A stretch of 64,000 nucleotides of DNA, taken from the NCBI GenBank assembly GCA_030280995.1, contig JASXTE010000009.1, forward strand, positions 33,333,501 to 33,397,500, in the 5' to 3' direction. Numbering within the stretch: position 1 is the first letter of the stretch; every line of letters starts with the position of its first letter. The notes beneath the pieces were generated by a model that searched no databases, had not been told where the DNA came from, and worked only from the letters and a program-made list of their open reading frames with translations. Position numbers and translations under genes: made by a program. Positions 55,431-64,000 of this stretch are shown piece by piece. This stretch comes from Hemileia vastatrix (Eukaryota > Basidiomycota > Pucciniomycetes > Pucciniales > Zaghouaniaceae).

Positions 55431-57780
55431 TATAATAACAGGTGCTCTGATAGGTGTTATTTTGTAAGTATCATGAGTTACATCTTTAATTATTTCAGCT
55501 TCCTCAATGGAAGTTAAAGATGTGTCTGTATGAGGTATAGCATCATTCAGGAACATTATATCCTGTTCTAATACAAATATCTCATTTTCATCATCACTGT
55601 AAGATATGTTACTTTTGCAATCCTCACTGGATTCCACATTCTCATCTTCATGATTACTTGGTTCAGAATTCTGTGAGGTTTCAATAACATTTATTCTTTT
55701 CCTACACGTGTGACCCTTAACCCAAGGTTAATTACATTTATAACAAGTGTTATTCTCTTGTCTTTTAGGGACAAGGGGAGCTGAAGGTTTTTTCTTCTCC
55801 ACTGGCAATTTACTTGTAGTAGGTTTTACCATGTCAACACTTTGTCTGTAATTGTTATTCTTGGTTTCATATTTGTGGTTTAATAATATTTTATTGCATA
55901 TATTAATGAATCCAGAGGTATCTCTGATGGTTTCAGTTCTAGCTACAATAATGTCTCTAACTGATATAGGAAACTTGTATATTATTTTCTCTTTCCACTC
56001 ATCATAATCCATTTTTGGATCCATAGCTTTCATGATTTTTATTAAATTCATTAAAATGACCATGGGTTTATCTCCAGAATTTGGATTATATCTGGCTCTT
56101 TCATACAATCTTTGTTGAGTGATTCTGAATTTTGGACCACCAAATTGCCTTTCAATTATTGCCTTCCATTCATTCCAGGAGTAATTAATTCCCTCACTCA
56201 ATACAGATTCAAACCATAATAAGGCCACATCTGTAAATAAAGATATTAACTTTGAAGTAATTTCTTCATCAGGTAATTTGTATGAAAATTTTAAGTTAAC
56301 AATTCTTTGTATGAATTGCTGCCAATCAGATTTTGAATCCCTGTCAAAAGAAGGGTACTGATCTAACTTAGGCCAGTTCTTTTGGCTAGTTTTTGCTTCC
56401 CTAACCTGAGGAATATTGAGTAATTCACTTACTTTAGAAAGATGATAATTTATTTCATCTTTTACTGATTTTATATTCTCAGAGCCCATGACACTATGTT
56501 CATGTTCAATCATTGGTTTAACATCAGAGTGTTTCATAAAAACTGGTACTCTTTCCACATAAGAGGTATTATCTTTTATTTTTTCAGTATTTTTCAAAAC
56601 ATGTTAGCTACTTCAATTTCTACTATTTGTAACCTATCTTTTATTAAAGGTACATGAGTTAAGGTATCATTTAAATTTGAAAAAGATAATTTTACACGTC
56701 CCTCTATGGTAGCCATAATATTCTGAGAATGTTCTAATTTATTTTCTAAATTTTTGATCTCAGAGTTTAATCTTTTGTTTTCATTGATTAATTCATTATT
56801 TGAATTCTCAATAATTTTTAACCTATTGGCTGTTGTACTCAATGATTGTGTGAGGTTTAATAATAAACTTTCTGTATTATTGTTGGACTCTCTAGAGAAT
56901 TCTTCCAATTTTTCAATTCTTAATAATAATTTACTAATTATTTTTGATTCCATTGGATTTTCTTTTAGAAAATATTCAATTTTGTCTGTTTCCAATTCAG
57001 AAGACTCATCATCAGGGTCAAGATTTAATTCATTTGGTTCCATTTTTACATTAATAGTATTTTCCTGGTGGTCAATAAAACTTTGTACATTGTCCTCATT
57101 TAAAAAAAGTTTAACATGTTATTTTCAAATGAATAATTTTTTAAATCCTTATCAATTATATCCAATAACTCTCTATCAATTTCATTACCTATAAGTAATT
57201 CATTGTTAGGATTATATAATTGATCCTGAGAAGATGGATGACTTACCAAGGTCTTATTCCATTTCCCCTGCCTCTCCTTGGCTTTCCCCTGTAAGGGTGA
57301 CTGCTGGAGCCCTGTTGTGGAGGGTTGTTGTAGTTTTGGGCATACCAATCCCACTTCCATTTTCTTACTGTAATTTTTTGATCCTCCTCTTGGGCTGAAG
57401 GTGTTGCTATGGAACTGTTGGATGCCACTGTTGGTGGTTGAGACTTTATTTCTACTAGAGCCTGATTGGCTTCTACAAAACCCTGATCTGCTCTCTTCTC
57501 CAGATTGATTATCTGGTCCACTATATTGTTTACCCTTATTGTCAAGGTGTTCAGTAGAGTGGAGAGGGAGTGAATTTGTTCTTGTAAGTTATTTTTTGTT
57601 TTCTTTATTGATACCTGTTTTAAAATTTTTTCCCTTTCCTCCAGAGACATTTGTGGAGTAATGGTGTTTATGGGGGGCTCCTGGCCCTCCATTTGAATGT
57701 CCTGTGCCAGTTTTCTCAGCTCTAGGTCTTAAGCTATAAGGTTTTGCCTTATTACTCACAATATCATTGTTGTCACACAT
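55431..57780 (-). pseudogene. gypsy-2 gag with coiled coil and zinc knuckle
   Basis: ATG at 57780 (MCDNNDIVSN). A Pro/Gly-basic start and a first coiled coil lead to a frame change near 57245 and another at a T-run near 57107. A second coiled coil (56940-56600), a capsid-like domain (KSDWQQFIQRIVNL, LWFESVL, EWKAIIERQFGG; 56400-56000) and a knuckle follow. The knuckle reads CYKCN, then a TAA at 55728-55730, then PWVKGHTC, so the stop falls inside it (CAA to TAA likely). An acidic tail leads to the protease in another frame. Confidence 0.82.
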
Positions 57781-58455
57781 TTTTTCGTGGAATTTAATCA
57801 AAGAATTGAAATTTGAGATGTTTAAAACTTCAAAAAGGAAATTTATCAGTACTTATTAATACCACTGAATACAATTTTATTTCTTACTTGTAGGTATAAA
57901 GTGAATTTAGAAGTGCCAAAAGTCAAATATGCTTTTATGTGGTCACTTGATATAACTGGTCTACAATATGTAGCTGTGATTTTATATTTAAAAAAGAAAA
58001 TTTGTCAATAAGATTCTTTCTAAATATTAAGTGAATTTTACAAACCAATAAAAGGGGATTAAGAGTCCTGTTAAAAGAAAACAATTAATCAGTTTAATTG
58101 GTTATTATCTGCAAAGATCCAAAATTTAATTGGTCTATTGACAGACTCCCACTAAGAGCAATTTTATGTTAAATTAGTGGTAAAAATTTTTATCTGAAAA
58201 GATCACAAATTTAATTGGTCTATTGACAGACCCACTAATAACAATTATATGTTAAATTAGTGGTAAAATTGTTGATTCAATATCACAATTTTATTATAAA
58301 AAAGGGCTTATTTTTCTGAAATCACTATATAAGTGACCCCAACCTGTTGTAATTATCCAAATATTTCTATAGGGATTTTATTTACTTGTAGCCTCTATTT
58401 GAATTTTTACTTACTGGAAGATAACCAAAAGAATTCTTGAGGAAAGGCCCCCAAT

Positions 58456-58521
58456 TGTCAGGCTGAGTTCAAGTACAAAGACGTAAACTAGCTTGAATGG
58501 TCAGTTGTCTAGAAGATTTTA
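58456..58521 (-). repeat. Stub of the 5' LTR of gypsy-2
   Basis: 66 bp nearly identical to the first 66 bp of the 50226 LTR. The sequence just inside (minus strand ATTGGGGGCC) is a plausible primer-binding site. Similarity ends abruptly at 58522 where a TIR-like palindrome starts, so the rest of the LTR was lost or displaced. Confidence 0.8.
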
Positions 58522-58562
58522 TGAGGATTTGCTAGCAAGTCCACCCCCTAGGTTGCATAGTG
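58522..58562. repeat. Isolated right TIR of the palindromic MITE family
   Basis: GGATTTGCTAGCAAGTCC, then CACCCCC and TTGCATAGTG, which is the inverse of the CACTATGCAA...GGGG end of the MITE at 12065. No body of the element is recognisable to its left. Confidence 0.7.
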
Positions 58563-59710
58563 TCATCATAATTAATTTTTTTTTCCCAGAATTAAGCTTA
58601 GTGATTATACATCCACATTTTTTTTAGCTCCTTTTTACTCACACATCCTTTCATCACCTTTTTAAAATTTTGATAACTTATCTCTTCTACCAAAAATTAT
58701 TGTACTTACTCCATGTCTCAATTACATTCTTAAAATAACAAATCTAATCAATTACTGAAAAATTTAAATGAGTGAAATACACTTAAAAAGTTTTATATCT
58801 ACATAATATAAGTAAAAATCCCTTATTAAGATTTTGGAAAATAAATGAAATAACAAAAAGAAGGGATTATGTTGATTGAATTAAAAAAAGGGATATGATT
58901 TTAATAAAACCATAAGAAAAATTGAGAAGATTATTTTTGTGTAATTTATAAATGAAAAATTCAACTCATATGATTAGTAATACTCACCTTTTGATAATGT
59001 AAAATGTGAAGAATATGCAAATAAGTGGGAGATACTTACATGGAAAAATGGGTGAATGCTGCTATTGGGTCTATACTGAGAGCTTATTAGGTTCTTACTG
59101 AATTCTTACTGAGATTTCAACAAGTGTTTTTTGAGCTTACATGAGCTTTGGTGAGCTCATTTAAGTTCAAACCTTGTTTTTTTTGGCTGCTTTTTTAATT
59201 TTTCAACACAAGAGTCATCTGAGTTGAAAAAAATATTAAATTCAACAACTTTCTACTAAGTCTACCTCCCAAATTTTATAGCTTGAGATAAAAAATTAAT
59301 AAGAAGGCTCCTGAGAATGATATGGAGTAAAAAACAGAAGGTTCAAGAAAGATAAGGGGTGGAGAATCACTGTATTTGAAATTATGAAAAGGAAAAATTA
59401 GACTTGAAACTCCTGAGCTGGTTCATTGAAATTTGGATGAAAAAAATAATATTCTCTCATCACATAAAAAAGAAGCCCTATAGGAATGGCTGCCCAAGGG
59501 TAGTGGAAGTTTATGAAAGAAAAATAATATATATAAACACCATAGAAAGATAAAATGAAAGAATCAAAAACAGGAAAAGAATCTTACATGGGAAGAAATG
59601 ATAAAAGAGGAAAGAAAAATAGAAAGGGTTAAGAGGGTTGAAAGTGAAAGGGAAAGGGAAGGAAGCTGAATCACATGTAGGTTTAAATATTTTTTTTTTT
59701 TAGTAGTATA
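58563..59710. other. Gene-free AT-rich stretch
   Basis: No coding frame. It contains runs of GAGCTTA/TTACTGA-type short repeats near 59080-59170 that resemble the subterminal GAACTCAG motif array of the MITE at 12065, so part may be decayed transposon body. Confidence 0.45.
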
Positions 59711-59775
59711 CACCACACAATATTTAGGGGGGACTTCCTAGCAAGTCCTCAACTTGAACTCAGATGGAACTCAGA
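59711..59775. repeat. Left end of another palindromic-TIR element
   Basis: CACCACACAATATTTAGGGG, then GGACTTCCTAGCAAGTCC and TCAACTTGAACTCAGATGG closely match the left end of the MITE at 12065-12117. The matching right end was not found. Confidence 0.7.
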
Positions 59776-61271
59776 ATTAAATCTCCCCAAAATAAGCTTA
59801 AAATATTCACAAAAAATGGGTGAGTTTTGATTAAATGTATTATGAAAAACTATGAAAAGCTGAATGGAAATCAGAATATAAGAAATTTTGAAATATTTTC
59901 AATCAACAATAATTTTTGATGAAATGTAATCAGATGATCTTCCTGAATAAAAATTTGGGAATAAAAAGAGATAAAATTACACCTTTGTTTCTAAAGTGTA
60001 AATTTTAATCATTCTAAGAAATATACTACATATTTTTGAGAAAAATTTATAAAATATTTCATGAATTCTTAATGTAGAAAACATAAATTTTTTCATAATC
60101 CAAAACTTTCATTTTTTCTATGGAGACCATGTAAACTGAATTTTTCTCATTTTTTTTTTCTAAATTTTTAGCTTATGCAATAATTTTCTTATTTAAATGA
60201 ATTATATAATTGAAAAAATTAAACCATAGCTCCTATCCCATATTATATTCTATAATTCTGTATAAAAGACACAAAATCATAAAATTTAAATGCAGTATTA
60301 TTTTACTTTTAAATGGTGGATTTGATGAAGCACCTTCATTTCTCCTATCTTCAAATAAATAAAAATTGAAGAATGAGATTATATATGTTAAACAAAAAAA
60401 ATTCTTCAATTGGTAAAGTCTATTTTTTTTATAAAATTTACAAATGCAAGAAAATGATACAAACAGTAAGTAAAGTAATTTTGGTCCTATTAGGATAAAA
60501 TATGTGCTCAACTTCAAAAGTATTTTATGATAAATTTTTAGTAAATACAATACTTTTCATAATTTTAAAGCAATTTTTATTAAAACCATAAATATTCTTT
60601 AGGTTAATTTTAATTCTTTAAAGCAATTTGATCAAGTCACAGAAATTAACTTCAACTCAGTGAAATTTTGTTCTTAAAATATATTAATTAAAAGGAACAC
60701 ACAATATCAATGGAAAAATTAATATAATACAACAAATATTCTTTCAAAATGTAAACAGAACATGTTGGCAGGTTGTCTAGAAGAAGGAGAAGAAGGAGGA
60801 GAAAAATAGAAAGGGGTAGCAGGAAATAGGAAGTAGGGATTATAAAGAGAAATGATAATAGGTAAAATTTATAAATTTAAGAAATAATAAATAGAATAGA
60901 GAAATGCAATGACACTTTCTGGGGGGAGACACAACAAAGAGGTTTTATTTATTTATAAAATATTTATTTTTAAGTAAGTCAGATTTTTCTGTGAGGATAG
61001 CAAGTATAATTAGTAATAGACTTAAGGCAACCTTTAATTAATTATTTAGTATTTAAATTAGAATTGTAATACTAATAAAATAACAAATAACATGTTTTGT
61101 ATATATTGTAAAATATGTTTAGAATGTGAGTAATAAGTGATGATGCTACAGGGAGTTACCAAGGCCTTTATATAGGAAAGGGGCTCTCTGAAGCGCCACA
61201 TTAATGTATATAGAATTAAGAAATAAAATAAAAATAACATGTAACAAAATATGAGTAAGTGCAAGGGAACC
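59776..61271. other. Gene-free AT-rich stretch
   Basis: No supported gene. A TATA-like CTTTATATAGGAAAGG at about 61170 and short inverted motifs near 60765 and 61270 hint at an old LTR, but boundaries cannot be supported. Confidence 0.4.
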
Positions 61272-63237
61272 TGTCAGCCTAAATATCCTTAGGACTGAGT
61301 ATTTCTTATGCTTAAAATAATATAACCTTAAGTAGATTAAGCTTATATCTTAAAAATAAGGTTAAAATAATAATATATATTATTTTATTATATATATATA
61401 TAATTATCATTCTATTATATAACTTATAATAGTTTAAATAGCTTATCCATGGCCTAATAATATTTATTAAGGTGCTAATGGAGTCATAATATACTTATCT
61501 TAAGTGATATGAAGTAATTATTGACATACATAAGCTTATATGTATACATAAATCTCATATTCAGTGAAATATGCAGTATATTATGTATATTTAGGTATAT
61601 AAGTGGGTTTTAGCCCCTTAATAGCCTATAACCTTTGTTTTTCTGCTTATTTTAGGTCATATGGACAAAATCAGTGGACTCACAACGCCTCCAGAAGCAT
61701 AGACACCTATATCAGGCGCATACACCCAGTTTGGACAACTGAAATTACTTCCTTGGATGGTTATTCACGGATTTATGGGTTGGAAGGATGTTTCTGGGTT
61801 AATATGTATGCTTGGGGATGTTATTGGGGGCTTGGACATTTTATTTGTTTCCTTTATATGCTTTTAGTTTCATTAAATCTCTTTTTGATTATTTATTTTA
61901 CCTGTTTCTTTATGGTATCCGCTTTTATCTGGGTTTTCTGTTTATGGTATGGATCAGTGTTATTATTAATAGTGATGGAGGGTCCTTAATGAAGGTCTGG
62001 GTGTTGAAACTTCTTGAAGTGGACGCCATGGGGAGGTGATGGGCCCTCACAGTGCTGTAATTGCCGGGGATAGCAGTGACATCATCTGGATTGAAGGTCT
62101 GTGCACTCCAGTGGATTTGGGTATAAGTAAGAAGGGATTTTGACGGTTATTTATCATCATTCAATTACTAAAACTCCAATAAACACTACTATACAATTAT
62201 TAACATTTAGAAATATATTATAAAGCCATTAAAAATTGATATTATCTTTATATAAGCTATAACTATATTTTATTCATCTATTTTCCACCACTAGCACACA
62301 TTAAAATCCAAGTATTGTGAGTTTTATCTGAGTATAACTATTCTATTAGTCTTCCCCTGAGGTTTAATCACTAAATCATTTATCAATAAGTAGTAGGACC
62401 ATAAATAAACACTATTATATCATACTTATATACTAGACTATACTGACAGAACCTGTGAAACAATTAAATAACACACATGAGTTAGAGCCTAAAATTCCAC
62501 AAGTTAATCCCAAAAATTTACAATAAAATTAGGAAGTAATTAAATAAGTTTGAGATGCAATAAAAAATTATTTTAATTTAAAACATGTCTGATAACTCTT
62601 TTAAAGAAACCAATTTTAAGTGAAACATAAAAAGGAACTTATTTTAACACATAAAAATAGTGTAATTAATTAATTTAGTATAAAACATGAGTAATTAATT
62701 ATTTTAACTACTTTTATTAGTGTACAAATTATTTTAAGTTAAAACAAATACTTATTATAAAAAAATTACTAATTTTTAGAATAAAACATTAATCATTTAT
62801 TTAATTAAGTGTTTTAACTTGTTTAATACTTTGATGACACAATTATGAATCAAAAAAGCCACCAATAATAAGATATGTAAGGCTTTATTTAATATATAAA
62901 TTTAATTAATTAATTTAATTACATTATAAGTTAATTTTACACTTATAATATGTTTATAATTAATTAATTATTAATTTATATTTATTAAATACATAAAAAT
63001 GTGCCATAATTTATAGAATATAAAATATATCATGCTTAATTTAAATGTATAAATAATTTATATAATAATAAAATTAATATAATACTTATTTTACTTACAT
63101 TAAATAGGATACTTATATAATTTTAATATGCAATAAAATATTAATTTATATACATTACATGCATATTTTTACTCCCTCTTTCAGGTCCAATAAAGTAACA
63201 TAAAATTTACTGGGCTCCTGGTACAGCCTGGCTGACA
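61272..63237 (+). repeat. Probable solo LTR related to gypsy-2, opposite orientation
   Basis: It starts TGTCAGCCTAAATATCC...GGACTGAGTA, matching the sense-strand start of the gypsy-2 LTR (about 27 of 31 positions), and ends CCTGGCTGACA at 63237. Flanks GAACC and GAACA agree at four of five positions, an imperfect target duplication. No retrotransposon coding region adjoins either side. An open frame at 61603-61989 lies within it and shows no known motif. Confidence 0.5.
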
Positions 63238-63781
63238 GAACACTTTATTTTTATTGAATTCAATAATTTAAGATATCAATAGTGTTCAACTGAGAGTAGA
63301 AAGCACTAACTAAACTGATTTTTATGTGCACTATGAGATTTTTTAAATTTCAATTTCAAGTTCTACCATTTTTCACAGACTCTATATTATGTATTAAAGT
63401 AAATTTAATTTTGCAACACATGATTGTATTTATAGAAAAATAAATAAATGAGAGTAAAGTTTTATATGATTGAAAACATATATTTATAGTGATATTGATA
63501 GAATAGGCTAATATTACAATGATTGAGTTTTTATTAATTTAAATTTATGAAAATATTATAAATGGGGGGATGAAATGTTTTATGTAATTATATAAATAAT
63601 TTCCTTAATAATAAAATTAATATAATAATTATTTTACTTAATTATAAAATATTTATATAATTTTATTATTTAATAAAATATTTTATTTTAAATACATAAA
63701 ATACATAATTTTCTTCCCTCTTATGGTTCCAATAAAGTATTATAACACTTTACTGGACTCCTGAGACAGCCTGGATGACAC
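63040..63781. repeat. Direct duplication of LTR 3' end
   Basis: About 195 bp at 63040-63237 recur at about 63580-63781, both with CCAATAAAGTA and ending in a variant of GACAGCCTGGATGACA. The intervening part carries no gene. It may be a second, truncated LTR copy or a tandem duplication. Confidence 0.6.
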
Positions 63782-63826
63782 AAAGAGTATTGACCATGCT
63801 AATTTACAATGAAAAATTCAAACATT

Positions 63827-64000
63827 AGGGGGTATCAATGTTCAGGGATCCTCAATTAGGAATCAGTAATTTTTTTTTCCGGGATCAGACATTATTAATT
63901 GCAGAAGATTCTTATCCACTAGCCCTGGGGCTAGTGGATAAGGAATCCACGATAATGCATTATCCCGCCTCTTATACCCCAATTTCCATTCCTAATTCCT
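63827..64000 (+). mobile_element. A-type end of another X/Y/E1-family element, cut by window edge
   Basis: Begins AGGGGGTATCAATGTTCAGG after ATT and follows the E1 A end closely for all 174 bp, including the CTTATCCACTAGCC hairpin. Whether this is a MITE or a full element cannot be seen. Confidence 0.88.

Larger units (their letters stand above)
50226..58521 (-). mobile_element. Ty3/gypsy chromodomain element gypsy-2, 5' LTR truncated
   Basis: The left (3') LTR 50226-51723 is bounded by TGTCAGG and GGCTGACA. A purine-rich tract (minus strand GGGTGGGAAAG) abuts it, as expected for a polypurine tract. The coding body on the minus strand is gag then pol with protease, RT, RNase H, integrase and chromodomain. 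The right LTR is reduced to 66 bp (58456-58521), ending at a foreign TIR. The family is distinct from gypsy-1. In-frame stops make it inactive. Confidence 0.9.

Noticed and set aside
61603..61989. 128-codon plus-strand open frame with hydrophobic C-terminal half
   Set aside because: It lies inside the probable solo LTR, begins without ATG and matches no protein family I recognise.

Overview
The window looks like AT-rich nuclear DNA from a basidiomycete fungus with a transposon-laden genome. A rust fungus (Pucciniales) is my best guess. The reasons are many short GT-AG introns, fungal-type RAT1/CCT5/NRAMP/ChaC genes, fungal chromoviral Ty3 and UBN2-type Ty1/copia elements, and a Tet-like 2OG-Fe(II) oxygenase of the kind expanded in basidiomycetes. 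The species itself is inferred, not shown. || Layout. 1-17148 is a block of three minus-strand LTR retrotransposons: a Ty3/gypsy chromovirus cut by the window edge (1-5670), which sits at the 3' end of an old Ty1/copia copy (5671-10424), and a complete but dead second copia copy (11635-17148) with both LTRs and an AAAAT target duplication. 17800-32958 is the gene island: an NRAMP-type metal transporter (minus strand, 10 exons), a divergent GCFC/PAXBP1-type splicing-factor-like gene, CCT5 (chaperonin subunit epsilon, 10 exons) and RAT1/XRN2 (nuclear 5'-3' exoribonuclease, 9 exons) only 211 bp further on. 33750-45680 is a nest of DNA transposons, described below. 46284-47969 is a six-exon ChaC gamma-glutamylcyclotransferase gene. 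47970-50225 is gene-free. 50226-58521 is a second chromodomain Ty3/gypsy element, with a 1.5-kb LTR on the left and only a stub of the other LTR. 58522-64000 is gene-free repeat debris: TIR fragments, a likely solo LTR, and the start of another copy of the DNA transposon family at the right edge. || The most interesting part is 33750-45680. Two nested copies (X and Y) and one 485-bp deletion derivative (E1) share a terminal repeat beginning AGGGGGTATCAATGTTCAGG, but their two subterminal ends (called A and B here) differ. Read in element orientation, X carries A end, a HARBI1-like DDE transposase, a Tet/JBP-like 2OG-Fe(II) dioxygenase, a convergent Myb/SANT-like coiled-coil gene, then B end. 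Y, inserted into X's A end, keeps the same dioxygenase-plus-Myb pair in the same order. This suggests a PIF/Harbinger-type transposon family that carries a putative DNA-modifying dioxygenase as stable cargo. || A second notable signal is in the first gypsy element. Gag ends at a TAG placed directly after the canonical slippery heptamer AAAAAAC, pol lies in the -1 frame, and a 9-bp hairpin follows at the right distance. Many in-frame stops across the retroelements look like C-to-T changes, consistent with cytosine methylation and deamination. The five host genes have intact predicted reading frames once introns are removed.
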